Shown in pieces: positions 21,360 to 31,989 of a stretch of 64,000 nt of DNA. The notes below the pieces were generated by a model. That model was not told where the DNA came from, searched no databases, and saw nothing but the letters and a program-made list of their open reading frames with translations. This DNA is from Adiantum capillus-veneris. Taxonomy: Eukaryota; Streptophyta; Polypodiopsida; Polypodiales; Pteridaceae. The translations under genes and the position numbers were made by a program. Within the stretch, counting starts at the first letter, position 1; each line of letters begins with the position of its first letter. The stretch covers positions 100,015,747-100,079,746 of the forward strand of contig CM043954.1 in the NCBI GenBank assembly GCA_014529385.2, written 5' to 3'.

Positions 21360-23400
21360 AAATGGATTCCAAAATGTTTTTATTGATGATACCCCCGTGA
21401 GCTATCTCCACAATGAGGGGACAATGACCATGCAATGGAGCTTTTACCACGAAGCTCACTGCCTAATAAGCCTCCTTATTGAGATTTATAAGCTCCACAA
21501 GAGGAGTTCAAAAGGCAATAGCATGAACTGGTAAGTTTTGAGAGAGATTAGGCTTTCCTCTAACCAAAAGAAAAGTGGATTTTTAAAAAAGAGATTCAAT
21601 AATTAGGTCATATTATCTCTAAAGGTCGTATTTGTATGGAACCACAAAAGGTAGAGGTAATAAAAATATGGCCTAATCCAAGGAGTCTACATGAGTTGCG
21701 AAGCTCTAAAGGTATGAGTGCATACTAGAGATGCTTCATAGGAAAAATTCATTCTTATAGCAGGTCCAATACATGACTTAACAAAAAAGAACGTTAAGTG
21801 TACATGGACTACAAAGAGAGAAAAATACTTTTGAAAAGTTCAAAGGGAAACTTATCTCTCAACTTATGCTTACACTACGGGATCTCTCAAAGCTATTTGA
21901 GGTCCAATGTAATGCATGGATGCATGCCTTCAAGCAAAAATTTGCTTCAAGAAGGGAATACCATAGAATACAAGATTCAAAGACTCAAATCCAATGAGCG
22001 AATGCTAGACATATACAAAAGGAACTACGAGCTGTTTTACATGCCGTTGACACATGGAAGTACTTCTTGCGGACTCCATCCATGATACAAACCAAGCTTT
22101 TCGACACTCAAATGAGGTGGGAAAATTTCTTTTTGCAATTTAAATTTTACATTGCTCACATTGCTGACAAGCACACACATGTAGCTAATGCACTTTCCCG
22201 ATGGCCAAGGGTAGATAGGATATCAATAGCAACTTACAATGAACTATATTTTATGATAGTTAAATATGCTTCTAACCCAAGCTTTAGGGATATAATAATA
22301 GCCTTTACAAATGGAAGAAAAAGAACCACTCACGTTAGAGGATGGTTATCTTCCATACCTCAATAGGCTATATCTTCCTCACTTCCCATGCTCCTCCCAT
22401 ATGTGGGGCAAAGAGGAATTCAAATTTATTCTTTTAGGAATAAAAGCATACTTGTATTGGCTTACCAAGAAACAAGGACATACAAGAGTTTGTTTCAAAA
22501 TGTATGGTATACCAAAAGATGAAGTATGATAGACGGACCATGCATGCCAACATCTTATTGTGTCGGATAGAAATCCTACCATGACCACTAATTTCTAATA
22601 GAGTCTCTATCAGAACTAGAGTAACTCTCTTATAGAAATCCTACCATGACCACTTATAAGTTCTGATAGAGTCTCTATCAAGAGTAACCCTCTTATGTTG
22701 GCCTACTATTCCAGCGGATGGCCAAAAGGAAAATCACAAAACTAATGATCCTTGATCTACTAAAAACTTGTGATTCTAGGTAGATCAATGCTCAAAATGG
22801 GAGAAGTACTTACCCTAACAACAGTATGTATCTAATAACATGAACATACTTCTAAGGGGGAAGTACCTTTCGAGGCTAAAGACGGAAGATCCAAAAGTCC
22901 CTTGTAGCTTAAGGTACCTGGGAAGATCTTCATTGAAAAGGAGTATAGCCGAGATCAAAACGAATCTTTTTAGAAGATTAAACAGGCTATATCCATCTTT
23001 TAGCTAGGTAAAAGAGGCTCCTGCCATTAGGCATAAAATAGCCTTATCCTTTCAAGAAAAAGAAATCTTTCTTTGGGTCTTACTAAACAATTAAAGTTGC
23101 CCAACTATTGGCTCATATATATCATTTTTCATGAGAGCCTATTCGAGCCTTATTAAGGAGATCCACCAATAGAGGCTATAAATGTAGACCCATTAGAGCT
23201 CGAAGATGAAGCAAACGAGCTCCAACCCAAGTTCATCCTTCGACAGGAACACAAGGTATTAAGAAATGGTAAGATTACTGACAGTATCTTATTTAAGTTA
23301 AGAATTATCCTTTCAAAGATGCTAAATGCATGCAAAGAACATAGCTTAAGGATAATATGAACCTTGTTAATGATGCTTACAAAGACACAAAAGAGTAAGA
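21360..23400 (+). pseudogene. Chromovirus pol remnants (RT tail, RNase H, integrase, chromodomain trace)
   Basis: Comparison with the minus-strand sister shows what is left. A linker before RT (DVFIDDTP near 21380) is followed by a deletion that removes the RT core. The RT thumb and connection resume with LGHIISKGRI near 21610 and SLHELRS near 21690. RNase H pieces follow (TKLFDTQMRWENF, HVANALSRWPRVD at 22090-22210). Integrase pieces in broken frames reach 23000, including a 64-base tandem duplication at about 22566-22690. A chromodomain trace (ILRQEHKVLRNGKI) lies near 23235. Protease is absent. Confidence 0.8.
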
Positions 23401-23763
23401 AAATGTAAAAGAAATGCATTTTAAATGATCCATGTTTTTGTCTTATAAGACTCTCTTTTTATGTTTCGTGCACAAATTTTAAGAAGTATGCATACTTAGG
23501 ATCATGTTTGTGGTGACTACGTCTCCCAAACACCAAGTAGAACTTGTCACTCTACTTTGGAAGTATAATATGGACTAAAAAGAGCAGACATGCTTGTGGC
23601 AGACAATGTCTCTCAAGCACCAAGTGGATTAGTCATCCACTCTAGAATGATGTCGTAGGGTAAAAATGGATCCTCTACCCGCTAAGACCAATGGACTAAC
23701 GGGTGAGACTTTACCATCTCTACCTCATAGTCGAGGACGACTATGATTTCAAGAGAGAGGTAA

Positions 23764-24890
23764 TGTCATAAAAACTAATATCTAACCAACCCAAATGATT
23801 TTCTCATATTAAACTGATCACTTAATGTGGGAGAATAAACGGGAACAAGGGTTAAGATATAGACATGTGCATTTAGATCTATCTCAACACGGGACCATTG
23901 GTAAAGGAGCCCAAATGAGAGATGGTCTATCAAAGAGCAAGGCTAACCAATGGAGCATAAGACCTTAGGGTTAGCTTCATTGAAGACCTCCAATAATGTG
24001 TGTAAAAGTCCTTTGACCTTAGGTAAGCTAGGGCTGAGCTTGAGGCGCGGGAACCCGACCCAGCTCGAGGTGCTTGTCTTGCTTGTCATGCTTGATGACT
24101 AAGGTTCTTGAGGTGCTTGATGATTGAGGTGCTTGAGATTCTTGAGGTGCTTGACATGCTTGAGATGTTAGGGTTGCACTTGAGGTGAGAACCCAGCCCA
24201 AGCTTAAAAAGCTTAAAGGCCAAGCTTGTGGTGGGAACTGGGCCTATGCATGAGGGTTTGAGGTGTCAAAAAGTCAAAGATTCAATCCCTACAAGGAGGG
24301 GGCAAGCCCTACATGAGGGGGGATGAGAGATAACACCCACACACTCACACAAGGCATGCATGGTACAAAGAAGCAAAAGGGACACTTGTCAAGTTCCTCC
24401 TCATGTTGCCCTCATGGTGTGCCTAAAGCCTATTGGTTGGCCACCCAAGAGGTCCAATGATAATTTAGGGGATTTAATTAATTGATCTTGAAGTTATCAA
24501 GTACTCTCTCTCAAAGGGGAAAGGGGGACACTTGTCTCAAGGCTACCCTTGCTGCTTGTAATGCCTCCTGCTTATGATTGGCTAGGCCTGGAGGGGTCCA
24601 ATGAGCTTCAAGCATGAGCTACAAGGGGGGGACGACCCAAGAAATCTAGGGGGTTGGTTAGGGGGTATACTCACCCACACACACTCACAAACACTCTCAT
24701 TGTGTGCTAGGCAAGGTGCAAGAGCTCCATCTCCTTCTCCAAGCTCCTTGAGAAGTTGAGAGCCTACGCCAACACTCTTGGCTATGGAATGGAAATCCAA
24801 CCAAGATCTATGCTTCAATGCTTAAGATTTCCATCTTCTCCATCTTCATTACTATGCTATTATGTATGCTAAGCAAGAAGAGTGATGATG
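23764..24890 (+). repeat. 3' LTR of the plus-strand chromovirus, truncated
   Basis: Begins TGTCATAAAAAC after the purine tract aagagagaggtaa. It matches 15592-16702 with roughly ten substitutions and one 16-base insertion near 24778, then breaks off after 'aagagtgatgat'. The remaining 1.2 kb of the LTR is missing, replaced by unrelated sequence. Confidence 0.9.
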
Positions 24891-26622
24891 GAGTTCACTT
24901 CAGCCACATAATCACAAACTCTTTCTTGCAAAGGAGACCAACATGATGATCAAGGTATTGCCACTAATCTGATTGGAATCTGTGTGTCACACTTACACAT
25001 AGAATGGGAAAGGCCATGTGTGGCTTTTTAACTCTCTATTGGATGCCATGATGATTATAGGTTTGAAATAGGCATCTAGAAAAGCACACAAAATAACCTA
25101 GATTTTGGCTCTATTTTGGCATGCATCTATTTTGTAAGGGGAAAATTTGTCCACTAGACTCTCTAGGGCCTTTGTTTGGGAAACTCGTCTTAGGCTTAGC
25201 AAGAAATAGTAAATACAAGTAGTAATTTATCTATAATTTTATAAATTCAAAACACCTAAACTGTAAGATCAGGTATCTTACAAAGGGTGATTGGATTGGG
25301 AACCCTAGAGCAAGAGAAAGCACATCAAAAGTGATTCAACAAGGCACCTATTGTTTTGGCAAATCAAATTCATGCCATTTAAACTAGCAAGGTGGGAAAT
25401 GTAGGATTGCTATTAGTTGTGGGTTGCACACTTTCCACACAAGTTTGTAACTTGCATCAAACATGAACTAGTGTGTGACCCACGCATTGCTACGTTGGAG
25501 AGGGGGAATGGGGGAACACACCCAGAACTAAGACAAGGGACTCTCTATAGCTCAGGGTATCCACAACACCCCTATCCTCTCGGAAAACACCTTCAAAACA
25601 CACACTAAACTCTAGCAGACCACCACTTGCTCAATTTCCACTGCTCACACTCCACAAATCCATCACACGACGCACACATACTGCCACAGTCCATCTCCAC
25701 CATTACACACGCACACAGCCGCTCAATCTCACTCTCTCACACAAAACACTGTCGATCTGGGGGGGGGCACACACATCCACACTGTCGGCACCGAGGGGAA
25801 ACACTAGAGCAGGAGAAAGAGAAGGGGGTAAAGGGAAATGACGTGAGAGCAAACACAAAGGAGGCTTCACCACTACTCAAACACTCTTTACAACTCATTT
25901 ACATCAAATGGCGTACCCACATGGTAGTCGGCCAAAAACACGCACTTGAGGCTTTGCAGGAACAATCCTGTGCACAAAAAAGCCAACGCAAGAACTCACA
26001 CACACTCCCTATCTTGGCTCTCTATAGGCTCACCGGCTCAAGGCCCTCGCAAGAAGCCTACTCTGGCAAAAACCATGAAAAAAGGCTCAAAAATGGTTTA
26101 TATAGGGGTGCCCGTTTCAATTTGGGCACCTGGGCTCTGATTGGTCCACTTTGCACCCACATTTGGTAACTTTGGGAGGAGGTAGCCGCCTTGTTTCATC
26201 TACTCTTCTTTTGCTCTCTTTGCACTTGAGGGGGGGTGCATTAGAGACATCGCTAATGCCCCTTGGTATTTTTTATTTTTATTTTACTCCTTTACTCTTC
26301 ACCCTTTGGAAGGCCTCCTCTTTCACTTTGACCACCTTTATATGGCCCTTTTCTTGACCTATACCCACATGCCTTCTCTCTCTCTATTTCTCTCTCCTCC
26401 TTCTCCCTCTTGGTCCCGGCCTCCCTCCTTGCCTTCACCTCGGATTGCCTTTTATGCTCTCCCTCTCTCATGCTCCATGGGACCTTACCCTTGGCCTTTC
26501 ATTTTGCTTGGTCGGCCTTGAAACGGGCCCGCCCTTTGCACTTGTACCCCTGGAGGGTAGGCCACGTCACCACCTCCGTTCACAGCCGTCGGCCACCAGC
26601 CACTTCCTCCTCACGCGGGCGT
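24891..26622. other. Unassigned flank between two retrotransposons
   Basis: No gene is supported. The right part (from about 26400) is GC-richer and appears continuous with 35588 onward across the gypsy insertion. A TATA-like tttatatagg occurs near 26097. Runs of G/C lie at 25760 and 26230, and CT-rich low complexity at 26370-26440. Overlapping ORFs at 25627-26699 are proline/serine/histidine-rich, in several frames, and look like composition effects. Confidence 0.4.
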
Positions 26623-27308
26623 TGTCGTGCCGTGGCACGTGCATAGTGGGAATGGAAGCTAAGCCCTACAATATTATGGATTTTATGTGTATGCCTTAAG
26701 TGTGCATAAGTATATGCATTTTCTATTTAGCATGCAAAAAGCTAGTCAAAGTTTGATGTGTCACTCTTGTTGGGAATGGGCTTTGTCCTATAATCCCGGG
26801 CTTCTTTGTGAACCTCGTCTTGGAGCCATGATGAAATGAGCCTATAAAACATACCTCCTATCTACTAGGCATCCTAGGTGGCATATGACATGTGTAGCAT
26901 GGTCAAAAGTGGCCTTAGTCATAGTATACCCCATGAGGTGTCATTTTACACATAGTAAGTGCACTTTGGAGTAATTATGGGCCTAGAAACATCCCTTAGA
27001 AAAATGGTTACAAGTTTGTTTGATGTCATCCATGATGTATGCCAAGCTCTCTCTCAATTTTTTATAAAGTTACTTTATGCACATGTTCCCACCATGGCTC
27101 AACAACTCTTGGAATCTTAACCCTTTGACATGTGGGGCAAGGAGAAGATATTTGGAGACAGATCTAGAAGAACCTCTAGAAATTTCTTGAAGAGAAAGAT
27201 CTAGAAACGTTGAAGATAATTTCAAGATATTTTGAAAAGATAGACACTTGTCACACAAATCCCTTGGATATTTCTAAGCAAATATCTTCTTCAAGGGGCA
27301 ACTTCACC

Positions 27309-27316
27309 TATAAATA
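27309..27316 (+). promoter_or_regulatory. LTR TATA box
   Basis: TATAAATA in the 5' LTR, conserved at 34523-34530 in the 3' LTR. It lies about 230 bases before the AATAAA at 27542, fitting a U3-R promoter and polyadenylation layout. Confidence 0.7.
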
Positions 27317-27743
27317 GAGCCTCTTGCCCCTCACTTGGGTATCAAGAAAACCATCAAGCAATCAAGCAATCCCCATAATCAAGCCACTCTATCAAGCCAT
27401 CACCCAACCTCCTAGCCATCTCCTTGAGTGAAACTTTCTCTCAAATTCATCCCAACACATCTTGAGCTTGTTACTTCACGCCTCAAGCCTTCTATCTCCT
27501 CACTTGTAATACTCATACACTCTATGTAACCTTCTTTCATAAATAAAGATGCATTATTGGTGGCTCACAAACGGTGTTGGGTACTACTACTCATCTTCTA
27601 CTTCATCAAGTTGGCTACAAGACCACAAAGTCTTGAGGTGTGCTTTACTTCTTTGGCTTCAGCTTGTGTGGGTCTTTGTGTGTTGGTTGTCTCTCTTATC
27701 TCTTTCCTCCATTGTTTGACTTCTTTCTAAACAAATTTCTTAG

Positions 27744-27962
27744 ATGAATAATCCCAATGGTGAAACCTTTCAACCCTTTCACTTTGTGCAAAATATTAGG
27801 ATTAACATTTGTATTAGTCGTAAAATCTACTTTCAACAGAGAATTGTGTTACTCTTTGGGCCGAAAAGATTGCAAGAAATTCCTCTTTCTCCAGGTCCTC
27901 TTATTTTGCCACTACTAGACTACTCTAATTCTTTTGATGTGCACATATTTATTCTCCTCTAG
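27744..27962 (+). CDS. Small LTR-encoded ORF A (72 aa), 5' LTR copy
   Basis: ATG-initiated and 72 codons long, in U5 of the 5' LTR and so in the leader of the element's own transcript, about 200 bases after the polyadenylation signal. The protein has a polar N-terminus (NGETFQPFHF), alternating hydrophobic strands (INICIS, RIVLLFG), KRLQ, a proline-rich turn, LLDYSNS and a hydrophobic end DVHIFILL. It is paralogous to ORF B, which starts 30 bases after its stop. The 3' LTR copy (34957-35175) is also open at the same length. There is no signal peptide or known catalytic motif. I do not recognise the family; translation from a leader ORF is inference. Confidence 0.5.
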   Translation: MNNPNGETFQPFHFVQNIRINICISRKIYFQQRIVLLFGPKRLQEIPLSPGPLILPLLDYSNSFDVHIFILL

Positions 27963-27991
27963 GGGTTGAGTCTTGCTTTCTGAATATTACT

Positions 27992-28204
27992 ATGAACCAA
28001 GAAGACTTGTACACACGACTCACTCCTATCACTAGGCAAAACATCTACATCTTTGTAAGCACTAAGCTACAATTTCAAAGAACCATTCGCAGTCTATTTG
28101 GAGCACAACAACTTGCTGCTATAAATGCATCAGTGAATCCTTTCATCTTACCTTTTATTAGATACGATCAAAGCCTTGATGTTTTCATATTTGTTTTGTT
28201 TTGA
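27992..28204 (+). CDS. Small LTR-encoded ORF B (70 aa), 5' LTR copy
   Basis: ATG-initiated, 70 codons, 29 bases after the ORF A stop. It aligns with ORF A along most of its length: NIYIFVS against INICISR, KLQFQ against KIYFQ, SLFGAQQL against LLFGPKRL, NPFILPF against GPLILPL, DQSLDVFIFVLF against SNSFDVHIFILL. The pair therefore arose by tandem duplication. Both lie upstream of gag in U5. In the 3' LTR the matching ORF has a one-base deletion near 35391, which changes its last residues. Function unknown. Confidence 0.5.
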   Translation: MNQEDLYTRLTPITRQNIYIFVSTKLQFQRTIRSLFGAQQLAAINASVNPFILPFIRYDQSLDVFIFVLF

Positions 28205-28558
28205 GGGTTTCACGTGTGCGTATGTGTGTGTCTGTGTGTAAGATTCCAATGGCTACACACAATGTATTTGCTACAAACAATAAGCTTGCTTAAGTGAAAG
28301 CCTTCACAGTCTCCCCATAAACCCTCACAGCTAGAGGCCCGGCGCCTTCCTGGCAAGACCGCCAACTCTTTGACACACGTTTTGGTGAACCCGACGCTAA
28401 AGTTTGTCAGGGTGAGTTAGTGGGGATTTGCAAGCTACTTCAACCATGGGTGATCATCATCGCAATAGCAAGGTATGCCTTTTGATCTCGCTACAATGCA
28501 AATGTTTCAAGCATTTTCCTTGTTTATGTAACAACAGCATGCTACAGAAAGAAGAGAA

Positions 28559-29338
28559 GTGTCATCAACCAAAGCTATTCAAGCAGTGGTGCGCAAAATG
28601 GATCAGTTTAATGGGAAATATGTGACAAAGTATCTTCATGGCTATGTAAAGGAGATGGAGGTGCATCCTGTGCCAGAAGATGAGATGCTCCAAATCTTTG
28701 ATCTTGTTGTGACTCCCGAGATTAGAGAGCATGTGAGAGGAATGAGGAATGAGCATGGAAGAAATTGGGAGGAGTTCAAGCGAGCGATGAAGAACGAGTA
28801 TTTCATGGAGGACTCTGAGAGAGTAACAAAGAGAACTTTCCTGGAGTGGGTAGCCAAGCCGAAGGAGGGGCTCTCTCCAACAGAGCTACTCAGGGAGTTT
28901 GAGCGATGATATGCTCAACTCATAAGGACAGAGAAGGCCACAGTTGACTCAGAAAAGACAAATCTCTTCTTACAAGCAACAGGAAAGGAGCTCCAGGAGC
29001 AATTGGAGCTACTTCTTTAGGACAATGATGATGAGCAGGGTCTGAAGATAGATTGGAACGAAGTTGAAGCTGCTGTTTCATTACTTTCCAAGCGCCAAAG
29101 GAGACGGGATAAGATGGTTGTTGGTAGTGCACCATCTACCTCCACAGCTTTTGAAAAGATGGTAAATCCTTCTTCCTTTATACTTCCAAAAGTTGATGAC
29201 GCTGTAATAGGTGAGCTTGTGAAAGGTATGAGGGATTTAAAAGTAAAACTCACAAAGCTTGAAGAGAAGGGGCATCCATTGGAACCATCTTCAAGGCAAA
29301 AACAACAACCTAAAGAAGGTCTTGAGATGCATATGGTG
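28559..29338 (+). pseudogene. Gypsy gag (first part), with stops
   Basis: The frame reads AIQAVVRKMDQFNGKYVTKYL, EMLQIFDLVVTPEIREHV, WEEFKRAMKNEYF, FLEWVAKP and LLREFERR-like, with a TGA at 28907 and a TAG near 29017. It continues as KIDWNEVEAAVSLLSKRQRRR and a helical end (AVIGELVKGMRDLKVKLTKLEEKG). The pattern is that of a retrotransposon capsid domain with amphipathic helices. The true start is uncertain; an ATG at 28446 begins a short frame that does not continue. Reading shifts frame near 29270 into the protease polyprotein. Confidence 0.65.
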
Positions 29339-30647
29339 TGACAACACAGAGCATGCTAGGAGAGAATGTGACAGTTTTAGTGAAGCTTTGAGAAAAGATC
29401 TTGTCTTCTTCAAGGATGAGAAGATTCACTTAAGGGAGACAGGTTTAACCTTAAGGACTAAATTTGGGAAAGGAGGAATGCAGATTTTGGTAGAGGATAT
29501 GGCCACTACCCATGCCATCTCTACATCCGAGGCATCTACTTATACAGTCAAGATTGAACCATTGAGGAGTTTTGAAGAAAATGGTAAGATGTGGCCAAGT
29601 GCTATGGAGCTAGCAAGGAAAGGGAAGCTTACAAGAGAAGTACTACATGAAGTAGGTGACTGTATCCATCTGAAAACAGGATGGAATGATCCTATGGACT
29701 CCTTGTCAGTGCATGCCTATATTGCAAAATGTCAAAACAACGAAGTGTTTGTGGAAGAAAAGCGTAGGCGAGAGAGTGGTGATGAAGGACCATATAAAAG
29801 AATTACTAGAAGAAGCGACACAATACCTCCTCGAGCACCTCCTACACAAGAAGCACCCTCACCTGAAGCGACTATGGAAGAAAGTACAACTGGGAGGAAA
29901 AAGGAGTCATCAAAGGGTAAGCCTAAAACTCCAACTTATAAGCTACAGTCTGATATTGAGGCTGCTAGAGACTTAAAGAAAGTTCTAGAAGAAAGAATTT
30001 TGAATAATAAAATAGATTTTACCTTGGGGGAGGTCCTTGGCATAGCCAAGCGCGAGTTTCACGAGGAGATCATTGATATCATCAAGAGGAAGAGGCAAAA
30101 TCTTGTTGACGCCATTCGACTGCAATCTAAAGGAGAAAGCTTAAAGACACAGGTAATACATGTGGAAGACGGAGAGCATGATGAGGATGTCATAGGGTGC
30201 TACCATTCTTCTGGAAGAATAAAGCAAGTACAATTTTCAAATGGAGATGAGGAGTACGAAGCCATTCCAAGAAGTCACTTTTCCAGGAATCATTGGGCAA
30301 GAGCTACGACTGAGACAATGGTCAAGGTGGGTGATCTTGAAGAGCCATTTGTTGCCTTGATTGACCATGGCTCAGAAATAAACATAATGTCAAAGAGCTT
30401 ATTCAACAAGTGCAAATTACCAATGGACACATATCATGGCTGGATGGTTAAGGTAGCAAATAATTCATCAGGTGAGTTATATGCAGCTTGTCCAAGTGTG
30501 AAAGTGACTATTCGAGATGTAAAGGAAGAGCAGAATTTCTTTGTACAAGACACATCTTCTTATGATCTCATCCTTGGACAACCCTACATTGTAGGGGTTA
30601 GAATGGAAACAAAGGTAATGTACGATGGTTCTGCTTATGCTAGATAA
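29259..30647 (+). CDS. Gypsy polyprotein segment: zinc knuckle and retropepsin (462 codons)
   Basis: Open for 462 codons. The N-terminus has a degenerate knuckle (CIWCDNTEHARREC). The middle is Pro/Ser/Lys-rich, followed by a conserved block (KLQSDIEAARDLKKVLEERI, FTLGEVLGIAKREFHEEIID) and then RNHWARATTETMVKVGDLEE, which leads into the retropepsin: ALIDHGSEINIMSKSLF at about residues 366-382 and YDLILGQPYI near 445. The usual catalytic Asp-Thr-Gly reads Asp-His-Gly (GAC CAT GGC, 30363-30371), which should impair the protease. I recall the same layout in gypsy elements of mosses and other non-seed plants; that comparison is from memory. The start at 29259 is an artefact of the frameshift from gag. 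Confidence 0.75.
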   Translation: MKRRGIHWNHLQGKNNNLKKVLRCIWCDNTEHARRECDSFSEALRKDLVFFKDEKIHLRETGLTLRTKFGKGGMQILVEDMATTHAISTSEASTYTVKIEPLRSFEENGKMWPSAMELARKGKLTREVLHEVGDCIHLKTGWNDPMDSLSVHAYIAKCQNNEVFVEEKRRRESGDEGPYKRITRRSDTIPPRAPPTQEAPSPEATMEESTTGRKKESSKGKPKTPTYKLQSDIEAARDLKKVLEERILNNKIDFTLGEVLGIAKREFHEEIIDIIKRKRQNLVDAIRLQSKGESLKTQVIHVEDGEHDEDVIGCYHSSGRIKQVQFSNGDEEYEAIPRSHFSRNHWARATTETMVKVGDLEEPFVALIDHGSEINIMSKSLFNKCKLPMDTYHGWMVKVANNSSGELYAACPSVKVTIRDVKEEQNFFVQDTSSYDLILGQPYIVGVRMETKVMYDGSAYAR

Positions 30648-31176
30648 TAAGTAAAGATGGGAAACATGCTGTTCAATTTCTCACTGTCTGTGTGAATCAT
30701 GAAAGAAATCGTGAAAGTCTCCGAGAGCGCCCATTTCTCAGATTGAGTAAAGAGTTTTATGATCATCGAGAGAGAATGGGTTTTGGCAAGGTACCATTGT
30801 AGAGCGGGATTATGATGGTACAAAAGGGGAAAGGTTCTCACATAAGGAGGTTTTCTGTACAGGTTTTGCAGGTCTAACAGAATATGGATATGTCTCTTTT
30901 CTAAAATGTGAGAACTTGAGTCCAGGTTCCCACAAACATGTACATACTCTACAAAAGGAGTGGAAAGAACATGGTCTACTAGGAAACAATGAAAACATAA
31001 CAGGTGTGTTTGAGGAGTTTTCCTTTGTGGACACATTACAGGATCTGCAGCCTATAGTAGATTATCCTTCGCATGACCAAAATGAGATAGTGAAAGTGTG
31101 CTCACTTGAAATGTACAATGTGGTTGAGTCATTTCAAAAGGAATAGGAGTATAGGAAGCAAAAACATGAAGTAAAG

Positions 31177-31962
31177 GTGGACACCAAGTACAAGACTGTG
31201 GCAAAGAAGGTAAAACTAGTGGCACTTCCTTTGCCAAAGGACTGCAAGGAAAAGCTAGGACACGCTTCGTTGCAACCTAATCTCAGAGATCCAAAAGGGA
31301 TTGGACATAGGTTTACAAAGGAGTCTCTAAAGCAATTGAAGATTGGGAATGAGGACTCCTTGACACAGGTTGAAAGGGAATTTTTTGAAGAGATGCTCTC
31401 TAAACAAGGAAAAACATTTACATTTGAGCCACATGAGATAGGATGTGTAGATCCTACCATTGTTGCTCCTATGGTGATCTTTGCCATCCCTCATGTACCT
31501 TGGAACTTACGGCCAATACAAGTTCCAAAGACTCATTTACCAAAGTTAATTGAGCTGCTAAATGAGAAGATCAAGATGGGTATTTTGGAGCCTTCATGTT
31601 CTCCATACTCAAACAGGTGGTTCACAGTACCAAAGAAGAATGGAGCTTTGTGCTTCATCCAAGATATGCATCCGGTCAACAAAGTCACAATGAGGAATAT
31701 GGGTACATGGCCAATTGTGGATGAGTTTGCAGAAGAATTTGCAGGAAGGACAATATATTCTATGGGAGATTTGTACTCAGGGTATGATAAGTTCCAATTA
31801 GCAATGGAAAGCAGGGATCTGACAACCATGAGGACACCTTTGGGTTTGGTGAGGATGTGTATCTTACCACAGGGAGAAACCAATTCGGTTGCACATATGA
31901 TGAATGGTATAAATAAGGTCTTATGTGACTTTATTCCCCAAGTAACTATGCCCTTTTTGTGA
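31177..31962 (+). pseudogene. Gypsy reverse transcriptase, N-terminal half only
   Basis: Reads a pre-RT linker (RFTKESLKQLKIG, REFFEEMLSKQGKTFTF), then RT fingers (LRPIQVPKTHL, LLNEKIKMGILEPS, WFTVPKKNGALCFIQDMHPVN) and palm entry (GDLYSGYDKFQLAMESRD, TPLGLVRMCILPQG). It ends at CDFIPQVTMPFL. The next expected element, the Y/F-x-D-D catalytic block, is missing. Sequence jumps to integrase within about 60 bases, so RT palm, thumb and all of RNase H were deleted. Upstream, 30650-31176 carries a linker in broken frames. Confidence 0.8.
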
Positions 31963-31989
31963 ACTGTAACAAATAGAGTCAAGTAAAGC

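Larger units (their letters stand above)
15592..24890 (+). mobile_element. Chromovirus-type gypsy, plus strand, 3' LTR truncated
   Basis: The element runs 5' LTR (15592-17903), primer site (17904-17916), gag with an inserted DNA transposon, pol remnants, purine tract (near 23748-23763) and 3' LTR (from 23764, cut at 24890). It is clearly related to the minus-strand element at 40433-49343. They share the primer site, gag, the LTR terminus TGTCATAA and a conserved LTR core around a CCGGTC-containing, GGGGGG-rich block (17190-17230 here). Protease and most of RT are deleted and the remaining pol is full of stops, so it cannot move by itself. LTR identity is near 99% over the shared 1.1 kb. Confidence 0.9.
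26623..28375 (+). repeat. 5' LTR of the 26.6-35.6 kb gypsy
   Basis: Length 1753. It has a TATA box TATAAATA at 27309-27316, a polyadenylation signal AATAAA at 27542-27547, and two small ORFs downstream of that in U5. The following sequence cgttttggtgaacccgac is the likely primer-binding region, but I cannot assign the tRNA. It differs from the 3' LTR by scattered substitutions, roughly 95% identical by eye. Confidence 0.9.

Noticed and set aside
25627-26699. Overlapping plus-strand ORFs up to 180 codons
   Set aside because: Several frames are open at once with His/Ser/Pro/Leu bias from CA- and CT-rich sequence, with no domain.
27744-28204. Calling the LTR small ORFs ubiquitin-like proteins
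   Set aside because: The resemblance is limited to a few positions in the C-terminal half, with no glycine tail. It is kept only as a structural idea to test.
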